From contig CM054177.1 of NCBI GenBank assembly GCA_028829895.1, positions 40,421,564 to 40,485,563 on the forward strand: a stretch of DNA of 64,000 bases. The letters run 5' to 3'. The first letter of the stretch is position 1; each line of letters starts with the position of its first letter. The notes under the pieces are model-generated. The model was not told the DNA's origin and did no database searches. It was given only the letters and a program-made list of their open reading frames with translations. This document shows positions 38,201-45,176 of this stretch, one piece after another. This DNA comes from Sinotaia quadrata. Taxonomy: Eukaryota > Mollusca > Gastropoda > Architaenioglossa > Viviparidae. The position numbers and the translations under genes are program-made.

Positions 38201-40767
38201 CAGCCAGATTCAAGTGGAAATTATATTTTTCATCAGACTGAATGTTAAATAAAATTCAAATATTTGCATAGATAACAGTGTCAAAAAGTTGTGTATCCTA
38301 GTCCACACCAATCACAATAGTAATAATAAATAGTGATTAGTAACAGTGGATAGAAATTGTTGTTACTATGTCTCAGCATGGTTCACTTGGTAACACTGTG
38401 TGTGTGTGTGTGTGTGTGTTATTAAACTGTCATTTAAAATGGGAATATCAGATCTTTAAATACAATAATTATCAAAAGTATTAGCAATATGCACTGAAAT
38501 TTCAAATTAATAATTATTTTTGTGTTAAATAATAATATTAAGTGTTTATATTATTCTACACTACTAAAATTGTATTCCCTCCCTTCTGTCCCATTAGTGA
38601 TGGAAGAAATTAAGCAAATGAAACACTAATGTACTATGATGCTGCTTGTATACCTATATATTTTACTTTGTTGTACTAAATGTTGTAGTTATGTTCTATG
38701 ATTAAAGTTTTTTTTAAAAAATATATTACTGAAATATTTTTAAATGGTAATGCACTAATGGTTAAAAGAAAACACAAGCTAGTTTTATTTTTCTTTGCTT
38801 GGTATCAGAGTTCTACATGCTGAAATCAATCAATGAGGTAGATTAAACTGAATTAGGGAGAGTCAATCACAGCAATAGCATTGAATAAATGAAAATTTCA
38901 TTTAAATAAATGCATTATTTAAAAACATCAAAACCATGTCTTTTTTTAAAGGTACAATGATTTTGGTAATGATTATAATTTTCAGATTTTAAAAAAGAAA
39001 ACTCAAGCCACTCTAACTGTCTAAGATCTCTAGAACCCAACATTGTCTCCAATCCCTAAACTGCCTGCCTGTTCAGAATCAAGCACAAGATTTTCTCTAA
39101 ACCCTGCACTATTGACTAACTCAGTAACTGCCTGCTCACTACAGAATCAAGCACGAGATCTCCAATCCTTATACTGCCTACCTGTTCACTACAAAATCAA
39201 GTACAATTATACAATATCTTCTCCAAGTCCAATCCCTATACTAATAATAGTAATAAAACTAATAATACTGTCTGCCTGTTCATTACAAAATCAAGCACAA
39301 GATCTCCAATCCCTACACTGCCTTCCTGTTCACTACAGAATCAAGCACAAGATCTCCAATTCCTTATACTGACTGCCCATTCACTCTGCTTGAGTGCTGA
39401 TTCACTGTCTGACTCCAGCTTAACCTACAGGTCTGACCTTATCCATGTAAACATTCAGCAAATGACATTGCCACTCTTCTTCTGACATTCATACTCTTAA
39501 TGTATTCTTTCATTCACTGGACTAGTATATTCATTCTTCTAGAAGTGACTGAATCAGTGAGTCACTGAGTGTGAATGGAGTCAAGCTATCTACATGTCTA
39601 CTGATCTGGGCAATCAATCACATTACTTTGTGGCTTGGTTTATACCTAAGTTACCAGATATGAGATGAGTTGGCACATAAAAATAACATCTATAGTCACA
39701 GTAACCCATCTGTATATCACTTCTATCTTATAGAATCTTTTTATCATGAGTTACCGTATGTTTGATTAGTATTCATCATCTGGAAAAAGGCTTATAGTTT
39801 ATACATCAAATCTATCTACAATCACAATTACACACTTGTAAAAGTTGTAGTGAGAGTGTTTTATATTAGTGCTCTCTTTATCAATGGTAATAAATAAGTA
39901 TAACAACCTGACTCAAAAAGAGAAGTCCAATTGTACACCCAATGTTTTTAATCTTTATCTAACACTAGAAATAGAAAAATATGAAATGGTTCTGTTGAAC
40001 ATACCAAATAAGAAAAAAAAGAACAAAAAAAAATATGCTTTTTTTTTAACAGACTGTTAGTAAAGTTACATGAATAGAGTTTTTAAAAATATACAGGTGA
40101 TGCAAAAGTGAATTTTATTTTTATATCTCTGTATGTATGGATGAGTAATGCACTGTAATTTGTAAATAGCTTGTGTAATGTGCCAAGACCAAGAATACCA
40201 TGACTTTTACTTTTTATCAAGACTACAAAAAATGCAGCCATTTGTGTTTTTACTAAATCATATTTGACTATCACTGTATGATGTATCACTATCAGTATCA
40301 CTATCATCTGAGAAAACTTGTAAACAATTTTTTTTATTGTAAAAAGAAAGAAAATTATTTTTAAATGAGCATTATTAATTTTGTTGTTGCTACATGTCTG
40401 ATGTTTCACTCACCACTTTCTCTATATTACCGGTTCCTTTCCTATTTGCAATATTTGTTGATATAGCTTTATAGTTTTGGGGATCACACAGAAAATCCCA
40501 GTCGATGTAAGGAATGGGTTGATGAAAGTATGACTCCCATGCAGAAGTCTGTTTCCATGGCGACACAAATTCGGGATTTAAGTATTGATACTTATTGTTA
40601 GAGATATCGCCCAAGATACCTTTCCCATCATCACTGACTGAATTGTTTTGCACAGTTTGCTTTGAAACCGTAGATGTCATGCGTCTCTGATAACATTTAC
40701 ACGACTCCTGTCTGCTCCTAAAAATCTTAAAATAATACTTAAGAGCACGTGCAAGTAAAATACGCAT
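870..40767 (-). CDS. SARS2: Mitochondrial seryl-tRNA synthetase, 16 coding exons (whole gene)
   Basis: Class II aminoacyl-tRNA synthetase that charges mitochondrial tRNA-Ser with serine in the matrix. Sixteen exons (40414-40767, 38196-38237, 37927-37962, 34857-34934, 31720-31774, 29679-29742, 28181-28286, 24395-24442, 23469-23574, 18991-19036, 15127-15214, 12084-12196, 10717-10810, 7842-7934, 6311-6376, 870-983) join without a phase conflict into 1503 nt, i.e. 500 residues plus stop; human SARS2 is 518. Visible marks: an Arg/Lys-rich leader; GTAEMSLAG (res. 289-297, the TxE serine loop); motif 2 SRCYRAET (317-324) followed by [27 protein letters not shown] (exon 14); motif 3 NGTACAVPR with Arg451. 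The catalytic core is complete. Odd points are a short N-terminal arm between residues 144 and 145, one GC-AG intron, and introns crowded with minisatellites. Start: first Met of the exon 1 frame; a Met about 30 codons in is an alternative. Family identity is near certain; exons 2-3 are less sure. Confidence 0.95.
1436..1690. repeat. Imperfect purine-rich tandem repeat in SARS2 intron 15
   Basis: Several degenerate copies of a unit built on TATGACAATAA(G/C)TCTCAAGA and GAGAAATTAGA, about 50 bp apart. Confidence 0.6.
3600..6020. repeat. Degenerate minisatellite interrupted by an inserted element
   Basis: 3600-4026 and 5642-6020 are both made of a degenerate unit around TACTGTTACTCAGC then TTAATATTG (about 25-45 bp). 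The two halves carry the same unit and are separated by the repeat-family element at 4027-5641, so the array existed first and was split. Confidence 0.8.
4027..5641 (+). mobile_element. Repeat-family copy 1 (1.6 kb), inserted into a minisatellite
   Basis: Begins TTGGCGGAGTAAATTTGTC and ends ...GGTGATGTTGGAGTCACACA. The start and the last 400 bp (from about 5250) match copies at 20547-21219 and 44312-45176; an internal block (4300-4740) matches 53400-53880. TACT flanks both sides (4023-4026, 5642-5645), though the host repeat also contains this word. No long open frame. Ends of TG...CA type and a short flanking repeat fit a solo LTR or a non-autonomous element; I cannot tell which. Confidence 0.7.
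6311..6376 (-). CDS. SARS2: SARS2 exon 15: class II motif 3
   Basis: Twenty-two codons, [30 protein letters not shown] is motif 3 with its catalytic Arg; M-E-N-N-Q matches human L-E-S-N-Q. Phase 0, donor GTAATT. Intron 14 upstream (6377-7841) shows nothing but AT-rich sequence. Confidence 0.98.
7842..7934 (-). CDS. SARS2: SARS2 exon 14
   Basis: Thirty-one codons, [20 protein letters not shown] then [11 protein letters not shown], phase 0 both ends. S-x-S-N-C-T-x-F-Q-x-R is the SerRS substrate-pocket signature. Intron 13 (7935-10716) carries the Gypsy remnant on the opposite strand. Confidence 0.98.
8530..10420 (+). mobile_element. Decayed Ty3/Gypsy retrotransposon remnant, antisense in SARS2 intron 13
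   Basis: Order of recognisable pieces: gag capsid end (8530-8750, ...[18 protein letters not shown]); a 38-bp array; a zinc knuckle at about 9035-9075 ([13 protein letters not shown], the first Cys replaced by Gly); a protease-like stretch ([13 protein letters not shown], the active-site Asp-Thr-Gly spoiled); then directly a linker and integrase: HHCC finger at 9815-9945 ([14 protein letters not shown] ... CKSCDICQQ) and core fragments to 10416 ([20 protein letters not shown]). The reverse transcriptase and RNase H are missing, and there are several in-frame stops and frameshifts. No LTRs seen in 7935-8530 or 10420-10716. Non-functional. Confidence 0.85.
8821..9018. repeat. 38-bp minisatellite, five copies, inside the Gypsy gag remnant
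   Basis: Copies start at 8821, 8859, 8897, 8935 and 8973 (GACAAGACATAGTACCCACA...), with a partial sixth. Copy 2 differs at a few bases; the others are nearly identical. 38 is not a multiple of three, so each copy shifts the gag frame and introduces TAA. Confidence 0.97.
10717..10810 (-). CDS. SARS2: SARS2 exon 13
   Basis: Thirty-one codons after a split Arg, [20 protein letters not shown] then [11 protein letters not shown]. The [10 protein letters not shown] core is almost identical to human SARS2 and is diagnostic of SerRS. Intron 12 upstream (10811-12083) holds a 55-bp-unit array at 11075-11495. Confidence 0.98.
11075..11495. repeat. Minisatellite in SARS2 intron 12
   Basis: Unit AATGATTTAGTCACACAATG followed by CAAAAGATACTAGCATACAG. 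The three copies nearest 11495 are almost identical; those toward 11075 are increasingly diverged. The rest of 10811-12083 is AT-rich. Confidence 0.9.
12084..12196 (-). CDS. SARS2: SARS2 exon 12
   Basis: Thirty-seven codons plus two bases, [20 protein letters not shown] ... [10 protein letters not shown](R). KVEMF directly follows motif 2 in the family and the long acidic helix E-S-E-Q-L-L matches human S-S-Q-L-L-E-E-F. Intron 11 (12197-15126) contains the 49/45-bp array at 14341-14915. Confidence 0.97.
14341..14915. repeat. 49/45-bp minisatellite, twelve copies, SARS2 intron 11
   Basis: AGCAACTAGTGAAGTGAGAA repeats at 14341, 14390, 14439, 14488, 14533, 14582, 14627, 14672, 14721, 14766, 14815 and 14864. 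Spacings are 49 or 45 depending on a 4-bp ATAC element after TCTAC. Diverged relatives (GGCAACTAGT...) continue on both sides from about 14150 to 15130. Confidence 0.97.
15021..15130. repeat. 56-bp direct repeat carrying the SARS2 exon 11 donor
   Basis: GCAACTAGTGG...CATGGAGCACATATTACCTT occurs twice, 56 bp apart. The copy next to exon 11 contains its real 5' splice site (exon end 15127); the copy at 15065-15078 repeats CCAAG|GTAATATG. A third, weaker one is at 14256-14267. Confidence 0.85.
15127..15214 (-). CDS. SARS2: SARS2 exon 11: class II motif 2
   Basis: Twenty-nine codons. [20 protein letters not shown] then IYRVHQFTK contains motif 2 with Arg and Glu in the R-x-E pattern that contacts ATP. 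Phase 2 in, phase 0 out, donor GTAATA. The donor and flank are repeated downstream in a 56-bp unit (15021-15130). Intron 10 upstream (15215-18990) has a 77-bp array at 18170-18570; 15215-18170 shows nothing recognisable. Confidence 0.97.
18170..18570. repeat. About 77-bp minisatellite, SARS2 intron 10
   Basis: Five to six diverged copies of a unit containing ATTTTGTCTGGCTTGCATTC and CTCTATTTATCTTAGG. Confidence 0.8.
18991..19036 (-). CDS. SARS2: SARS2 exon 10
   Basis: Encodes (G)[14 protein letters not shown](K) with split codons at both ends; it matches human A-G-Y-F-M...F-R-D-L-P-V-R between the TxE loop and motif 2. Donor GTGAGT. Intron 9 upstream (19037-23468) carries two arrays, a pogo-like end and two repeat-family copies. 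Confidence 0.94.
19060..19620. repeat. About 75-bp diverged minisatellite, SARS2 intron 9
   Basis: Repeats of CTCTTATCCCCTATTTGATT followed by (T)ACACATT..TGAGCAATGAAATTCAA. A different 56-bp unit (AACAATAATAGCAAAGATGA) follows at 19630-19830. Confidence 0.8.
20545..21219 (+). mobile_element. Repeat-family copy 2 (0.67 kb)
   Basis: Starts TGTGGCAGAGTAAATTTGCC, contains the shared blocks CTTGCTGATGCAATCCAAAC, TTGATTGTTGATTTAGTAAT and CGCTAAGTGAGAGACC, and ends in the shared TAATTAGTTATG...AATAATAACCATAATCA. Same order as copy 3 without the internal block of copy 1. No coding capacity. Confidence 0.8.
21606..22150. mobile_element. pogo/Tigger-like terminal repeat and a 240-bp direct duplication
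   Basis: TACAGTCGAACCTGGATATG at 21606 resembles the CAGTCGAACCT terminal repeats of pogo-group Tc1/mariner elements, with a TA in front. Downstream, a block with TTGAAATTTCTTTATGTACA and TTGTTTGCTAACAACAAAAG occurs twice (about 21720-21875 and 21965-22125). The block has unusually many CpG/GCGC words. No matching right end found. Confidence 0.45.
22600..23442 (-). mobile_element. Repeat-family copy 3' half with conserved peptide core (reversed)
   Basis: Read from 23442 on the minus strand it starts AGCAGAGTAAATTTGTCTAT, the family 5' end. It is colinear with 53920-54712 over its whole length. Its inner end (22610-22840, plus strand) encodes [19 protein letters not shown] then [12 protein letters not shown], which is also present at 53960-54070. 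Origin of that peptide not recognised. Confidence 0.75.
23469..23574 (-). CDS. SARS2: SARS2 exon 9: serine-binding TxE loop
   Basis: Thirty-five codons plus one base. It starts [17 protein letters not shown] (human E-G-C-G-M...Q-I-Y) and ends SGTAEMSLA(G). The Gly-Thr-Ala-Glu loop binds the substrate's amino group in SerRS. The exon lies just upstream, in genome order, of a reversed repeat-family copy (22600-23442) that ends 26 bp away. Confidence 0.96.
24395..24442 (-). CDS. SARS2: SARS2 exon 8
   Basis: Sixteen codons, [16 protein letters not shown], phase 0 both ends. Corresponds to the human G-F-T-P-M-T-V-P-D-L-L motif 1 region (the family-conserved Pro is present). Intron 8 (23575-24394) shows only AT-rich sequence. 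Confidence 0.95.
24560..25180. repeat. Two adjacent minisatellites, SARS2 intron 7
   Basis: 24560-24880: unit with ATATGTTCTTTATCAGGCCT and ATTCTATGTCAGATCTGACA; the last copies are identical. 24930-25180: a shorter unit with GTCTCCA(G/T)GACTAG and AATACAAGGT. The rest of 25180-27350 has no recognised feature. Confidence 0.85.
27350..28010. repeat. About 65-90-bp minisatellite, SARS2 intron 7
   Basis: Eight or so copies of TTTCTGAAGAATACTGATTG then GAAAGCAATT..AATGATTTCTAAATACAT, with variable length between copies. Confidence 0.85.
28181..28286 (-). CDS. SARS2: SARS2 exon 7
   Basis: Thirty-five codons, [20 protein letters not shown]... ending ALQKLRQK, phase 2 in and phase 0 out. GPRTYYL-G is the family's G-x-R-x-Y-Y-L stretch and LVQFALQKL is the helix before motif 1's strand. 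Intron 7 (24443-28180) holds arrays at 24560-24880, 24930-25180 and 27350-28010 and an unexplained 132-codon open frame. Confidence 0.97.
29095..29690. repeat. 69-bp minisatellite extending into the SARS2 exon 6 donor
   Basis: About eight copies of a unit with AACATTCACTAAGTGCTC, TAAACTAATGGCAATACTAA and CTGTATCTGACTGAC. The last copy (29641-29687) contains the authentic exon 6/intron junction; on the minus strand it reads ATACA|GTGAGTATTGCC, and the other units read ATACAGTTAGTATTGCC. Confidence 0.93.
29679..29742 (-). CDS. SARS2: SARS2 exon 6
   Basis: Codes for [20 protein letters not shown] with split codons on both sides (Gly at the start, Gln at the end). FxFQP...ELGE matches the human FSFQPRGHLEIGE segment. 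Donor GTGAGT. The last nine exon bases and the donor are part of the repeat unit of a 69-bp minisatellite that fills the first 580 bp of intron 6; see the separate entry. Confidence 0.95.
30703..30766. repeat. Short inverted repeat (15-bp arms)
   Basis: TGGGACTACCTACTA (30703-30717) is the exact reverse complement of TAGTAGGTAGTCCCA (30752-30766). The 34-bp loop is not repetitive. A 21-bp word covering the left arm recurs at 49666-49686. Confidence 0.85.
31336..31652. repeat. About 170-bp direct duplication, SARS2 intron 5
   Basis: Two diverged copies sharing CATATCAAAATGATCAG, TATGTATAAAGATAATTTCT and TTTTATTTTA(C/T)TGTACAAT, offset by 170 bp. The second copy abuts exon 5. Confidence 0.85.
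31720..31774 (-). CDS. SARS2: SARS2 exon 5, followed by a GC-AG intron
   Basis: Eighteen codons plus one base, [18 protein letters not shown](G). It matches the human Pro-Val-Gly-Asp-Glu-Ser segment. The exon ends ...AGAG and is followed by GCAAGT, a non-canonical but well-known GC donor. The single leftover G joins the next exon's GA to give Gly, which confirms the junction. Intron 5 (29743-31719) has a direct duplication (31336-31652) and a 15-bp hairpin (30703-30766). Confidence 0.92.
32252..32296. repeat. (CACG)n(CA)n microsatellite
   Basis: CACGCACGCACG... turning into CACACACA; a compound simple repeat in SARS2 intron 4. Confidence 0.95.
33608..33800. repeat. 28-bp minisatellite, SARS2 intron 4
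   Basis: Five copies of TCTCAGTAGACAGATTGCTC+TTCTTGGG from 33616, nearly identical, then one diverged copy. Confidence 0.95.
34857..34934 (-). CDS. SARS2: SARS2 exon 4: end of arm, entry to catalytic domain
   Basis: Twenty-six codons reading [20 protein letters not shown] then STHPSS, phase 0 both ends, donor [18 protein letters not shown] matches the human segment Ala-Leu-Lys-Leu-Pro-Asn-Gln-Thr-His-Pro that leads from the coiled coil into the catalytic domain. Intron 4 (31775-34856) carries a CACG/CA microsatellite (32252-32296) and a 28-bp array (33608-33800). Confidence 0.93.
35866..35894. repeat. (GT)n followed by a G tract
   Basis: GTGTGTGT... runs straight into nine or more G. Confidence 0.95.
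37927..37962 (-). CDS. SARS2: SARS2 exon 3 (36 nt microexon)
   Basis: Twelve codons, [12 protein letters not shown], phase 0 on both sides, acceptor ...caacag and donor GTAAGC. The Trp matches the conserved Trp at the base of the helical arm. Intron 3 (34935-37926, about 3 kb) is where the missing arm residues would be expected. I see only a GT/G microsatellite (35866-35894) and AT-rich sequence there, and no convincing coding segment. Confidence 0.7.
38196..38237 (-). CDS. SARS2: SARS2 exon 2 (42 nt microexon)
   Basis: Fourteen codons, [14 protein letters not shown], phase 0 at both ends, between a pyrimidine-rich ...ttaacattcag acceptor and a strong GTAAGT donor. NLAGL with the next exon's NHLW fits the human stretch reading Asp-Leu-Pro-Ala-Ile-Ile-Ser-Thr-Trp. 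Found by splice-site and phase logic plus this short match, so it is less certain than the core exons. Confidence 0.72.
38398..38420. repeat. (GT)n microsatellite
   Basis: About eleven GT units in SARS2 intron 1. Confidence 0.95.
39040..39375. repeat. Diverged minisatellite, SARS2 intron 1
   Basis: Five to six copies of CTGCCTGCCTGTTCACTACA then GAATCAAGCACAAGATCTCC and AATCCCTA; the 109-codon open frame across it is a by-product of the repeat. Confidence 0.88.
40414..40767 (-). CDS. SARS2: SARS2 exon 1: targeting peptide and start of N-terminal domain
   Basis: 118 codons. The first 30 residues ([20 protein letters not shown]...) have many Arg/Lys and hydrophobic residues and a single acidic one, as expected of a mitochondrial presequence. 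The end ([20 protein letters not shown]) aligns with the human stretch before the coiled-coil arm (a Cys-x-x-Pro segment, then Arg-Lys-Gly). Donor GTGAGT follows in phase 0. Intron 1 (38238-40413) holds a tandem array at 39040-39375 and a GT microsatellite at 38398-38420, with no further coding seen. Confidence 0.9.
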
Positions 40768-41140
40768 TTTTGATAATATTTAGTATGTAGTTGTGAAGTT
40801 ACAGAATATGCAAATAAGATTACTGCACTACAGTTAAAGAAAATGTTCAAAAGGGATATTTCGCGCATAAAGAGTATAGACCAATGCAGACGGGACCATC
40901 TTTTCACCACAACTGAACAGATTTTACCACATCCCAGGGCACCTCACCACATCTTACCGCAACAACCACCTATTCATGCAAACTACTTGCATGCACATCA
41001 ATGAAACACTAATTTATTAAATGTTCCTTATGGATTGACATTGTTATAATTATTAAATAGTTTATTATTTCGGTTACGGGTTTGTTAGATTTGGTATGCC
41101 AATACGCTGAATAGTCAGTCGAAATGCTAAGTCGCCGCCA
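40768..41140 (-). promoter_or_regulatory. Presumed SARS2 5' flank / promoter
   Basis: Region just upstream of the SARS2 start codon on the minus strand. It has more CpG than the surrounding AT-rich DNA (for example TTCGCGC near 40860 and CGCCGCC near 41132) and no repeat. No TATA box could be assigned and the transcription start is unknown, so this is placement only. Confidence 0.3.
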
Positions 41141-42254
41141 GAAATATGACATGTGGTCCAATATTTGTTATGTCACTCTATAATTACTGGAGACTAATGA
41201 GACACAGAAAGAATCACTCCTACTGCAGTTTAAATAAACTGTAGGCCTATTTGAGTGAAACTTTGCAGTTTTGAAATTACCATTCGTAAATCGTGAAATT
41301 TTGCGAACATTTTATGAACGTAACAGAGGGATGACAAGATAACACTCCAATACTTACACAGAAACTTCAAATAACATCTATTAAAATTTGTAAAGTGTTG
41401 CATCCTAAAATTAACCTTTGAGAAGGTCACGTTGAAAATAGGGAATTTCACAAATATGTGCTAGAATTTTTATCAATCAGATGGTTAAAGTTCGTCTAAT
41501 GAGCTTAAAATACATGCATTATCCACGTGGAGTCTTGGGTTAAAAACGCAATCTTAGTTCTTTTTATGAAATATTGAAATTGTTCATTTCTTACTTCTGG
41601 TGTCGTTATATACACTTACTCAAAAGTGACGACAGTTGCCAAGTATCATTATTGTAATACAAGTTTGATATAGTGTCAGTGAATAGTTTTGTTTTTTTTA
41701 CTTGAAATGCTTATAAAACATTATTTGCAATCCTCGAACCAAAACTCCACCTATCTCTACATTCAGTTTTGCATTTTAAATATAATTTACATTTAGATAA
41801 ATGACAACAAGTGTAAATGTTATAAGTTGATGTAATTCAATAGCTTTGTTCTGAAACGTGTACGCTGTTGTTATTAAAGGGCTGTGGATTATACAATGAT
41901 GGTGGGGGCTGTATAAATTTAATGAATTAAGACAGGATTTAGACCCTTTAGAAATCCCATATGAAAAGTTAACTCTAAAATCTGCATATGTAGAGTTACT
42001 TCTCTTGAGGTGGAGTTTACAAAACTTAGATAACAGTAGCATTAACATCTTCATTATCATCATTTCATTCCATTTCCAACAGTTGTGATCAGACGTGCTC
42101 TCTCTCTCTCTCTGGTCCACACCTTTTGAACAGCTTACTACACACTTGTTTATGGAAAAAGATGAACAGATATAAGAAAGTCATATCACCTATTGACTAT
42201 GATTTGACTACTCCCAACAAGGAACTTAATGTTGCTTTCAAAAGAATGCAATGG

Positions 42255-42840
42255 TTAATCTTTTAAAAACAAAACAAAAAAACCCCCCACCAATGAACCA
42301 TCACTCTTAAACAGCATGATAGAACTAAGACGGATTCTCCAGAACCACTTCAAAGTCTCACCAAACCTACAATGGCATAAAAAAATAAAGAGACAAACTT
42401 CACCCATCCAAACTAATGATAAAGAGATCAGCACTAAAGTAATATGGAAAAGTCTGCCGAAGAAGAAAAACAATTCAACTTTGACACTCAAGGATGAGAA
42501 AAGACAGGCCTTCACACAGACCCTGACTAACAAAATGGAGAGCAAAAAGAGTCAGACTGGCCACCAACACAGAAGATAACGAAATTCAAACAACGACATT
42601 CAACAACAAGCAAAGAAAAACTTAACAAAATACCAATTTGCAGACCAAGACAGCAGAAAAGAAAGAAAAAGTAAGTTGACTGCCCCAAGGAAAAGGTCCT
42701 GCCAGCAGATGTCAAGGCTGCCCTAGACAAGTTTGAATGAGCACTGGTGGCCCCTCCACTGCCAGAATCACCCACCCCAAGGCAGCAACAACAACAGCAA
42801 CCACACAGATAACCAAGAAACAATAACAATAAATGGAGCT
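42255..42840 (+). other. Compositionally odd block with an 87-codon Lys-rich open frame
   Basis: Richer in A and C on the plus strand than all flanking DNA, with CAACAACAACAGCAACC-type runs near 42785. The frame 42316-42579 encodes a Lys/Gln/Thr-rich peptide (RRILQNHFKVSPNLQWHKKI...). No family recognised. A retroelement ORF1-like remnant is possible; so is chance. 41140-42250 before it has no recognisable feature. Confidence 0.3.
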
Positions 42841-42949
42841 ATATGATCAAGCTTGATATTCGCGGTCTTCAAGTGAGGTTGATAGAGGAGAGGGAATATT
42901 TCATTTCAACAGAACCTGAAAGTATGAGTCAATTTTGAATACAGAGGTT

Positions 42950-44305
42950 ATAAGCTGGATTGGTTGAAGTTGATTCTATTTTTTTAAACTGGATTGGTTG
43001 GAGTTGATTCTAATTTTAATACATAATTTAATTCTTCTGTGCTTTAGGGAAGGTTTCTTTGTAATTGCATACAGATTGTGCACAGGTGTTATCCTAAATG
43101 CACTAGAACAGAGCTGAAGACCCTGATGGTGTATTGGTTTATAGATAAATGCTTTGGAATTTAGGCTAGAAATAAATTTGTTTGTAAGATTCCCTTTCCT
43201 ATTTAGTGATTCTAAAGGACATTAGCTCTTATTTGTTCAAATTGATTTTCTTGAGTAGGAAATTGGAAAAACTTTTGCAAAGTCCTTTTTCACTCATCAA
43301 TTGCTTTCTTACATTCTTCATCAAAGCAGGAAACCTTGGTTTGTCTTTAGACTGTCAAAGTTTTGGGTATTGCTTTCTCACTAATATTTAGTAAAATGAA
43401 TGAGAATTTTTCAGTTGGTCTTCTGAAGCAGCTGAATTAAAGAGGTCTCTGTCAACTGAAACTCATGAAGTGTTTGAAAAAAATCCCAGTTTGCATTGTG
43501 AAATTTCCACTTACATGGATAAGATTCTTCTACTTCTGTATTGAGTGTAGAATATTGTCACTACCACTTATCAGAAACTTTCCACTAAAATCAAGTATTA
43601 ACGATGGGTGACACATAGATTAGTGGAGCCTGAACCAAGGTGTGTGAACCATCATTTAAAACACAGGTTTCTATCAAAAAGAACCTCTTTCAATGATTTC
43701 CCTCTATTATTATATGATGTATTGCCCCAAAAGGCCTATGATCATTCAGGTCACTAAGAATTAAAACAGGAGAGTTGGTCAGTTAGTAAAATCTATATCT
43801 GATTTAGAGACCTCAGCTGAAAGGAGGATATACAGTGAACAAATTGTTATGGTTATAATCAAACAAGTGTTTTAGGAACAAGTTTAAGAATAGTATCTAA
43901 TTGGAGTTAATGGCTACTCCTCCAGAGGGTCTCTCACTTGGGAAATCCTTATGGATAAAATGAATGTTGTTCAATGATGAGTGAGCAGGAGATAAAAAGG
44001 TCTCAGCACACAGAAGGATTGTATGAGAAATACTAATTTTAATTCTTTGCAGATTGAATAAAACTCTGACAGTTCCATTGTATGATATTATTAGTCATTA
44101 GAGTTTAGTGTGAGACTGATGAGGAATTCACAGTTTAAGGCACAAATCAGACTGGAGTGAGAAAGGGTGCTTCAACTAGAAGAGGCATCAGCCATATTGA
44201 CCCCAAGAGCTGTACATTTTGTTTTGGTAGATATATTAGGAGTGATAGACTCCCCTGCCACATCCAACAGGCTTCAGGAATGTGTCTTTGGTGGTAGATG
44301 AACAA
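42950..44305 (-). mobile_element. Decayed LINE (endonuclease domain) remnant
   Basis: On the minus strand, broken frames give the order expected of the apurinic-type endonuclease of Jockey/I/CR1-like LINEs: a start near 44090 resembling Q-W-N, S-G-G-V-A-I (about 43915), L-S-D-L-N-D-H-R-P-F-G-A (about 43740, cf. G-D-F-N-x-H-H-P-x-W-G), L-N-D-G-S-H-T...S (about 43640), and an A-N-W-D-x-F/W-W-N-like stretch to about 43240. Many stops and frameshifts, no reverse transcriptase in the window. Dead copy; clade uncertain. Confidence 0.6.
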
Positions 44306-44311
44306 AGGATT

Positions 44312-45176
44312 TGTGACACAATGTCACCCTAGTTATTGGTTATGATTATTATTATTATTTAATCATCCATAACTAATTACAATTGGTGAGAATCTTAATT
44401 TATGTTATTAATAATTTTCTTGAAGACACCACTCGTCTCTCTCACTTGGCAGATATGCGGGCGCTGTAAACATTTTCTCTCTTCCACAACATTCAAGATA
44501 AACATTTACCACCACACAATATTTCCATAGGTGGAAAACTTCTTACCAAAGGAGAAGATGAATCAGTCTTTAATTTATATTTAGCAAGCCCCCATCCACC
44601 CTCTATATCTCCAACATATGGTTATCAATATGTGTAAGAAAGTCAATAAATTTAACAATAAATATATTAAATCAACAATGAAATATACAGCATATGAAAG
44701 TAATCAAAAGAGTGTTGACATTTACATCACAACAATGCTAGACAATCGTTCAGTTTATCCTAGCATAGATATCAGCAGTCAAGTTAACATATATATATAT
44801 ATAAAACCAAGTTCATGGATGTAAATCATCACAGAAATGAGAGTGGAGTTTCAGAAAGATAATTATAGTCAATGTACATAACCTTTTCAATGATGGCTGC
44901 TGCCACTAGCATGTGTTTACAATCAAATGGTTTGCAACAAAGTAACTTTCCATTCCCATTGGGTAAATTTGCTATGAACAAGTATGAGACTATAAGTCAG
45001 AAAAACTACTCATCCAGTTGGAATTGGTCTGGGTTGCATCATCGGTTTCTAGCACATACTTCCCACTTACAAAAAAAAAATACCATTATAAGGAGTGCCC
45101 AAGGTCAGGTCACTTTGACATTTAACAATTTATACAACAATTAAGTTTAGAAATAGGGATAGGCAAATTTACCACA
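44312..45176 (-). mobile_element. Repeat-family copy 3, solo-LTR-like (865 bp)
   Basis: On the minus strand it begins TGTGGTAAATTTGCCTATCC and ends ...AACTAGGGTGACATTGTGTCACA, so 5' TGTG and 3' CACA are complementary. Flanks are GGATT (44307-44311) and GGCTT (45177-45181), an imperfect 5-bp target duplication. Order and length agree with copy 2. 45180-46560 beyond it shows nothing but AT-rich DNA. Confidence 0.7.

Noticed and set aside
39043..39372. 109-codon plus-strand open frame
   Set aside because: Encoded by a tandem repeat; the peptide is itself repetitive and intronic.
40677..40910. 77-codon minus-strand frame overlapping SARS2 exon 1 and its 5' flank
   Set aside because: Different frame from SARS2, no homology; it could at most be an upstream frame in the leader.
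42527..42829. 100-codon minus-strand open frame with a run of Cys and Gly
   Set aside because: It is the antisense of CAACAG-type repeats; composition alone explains it.
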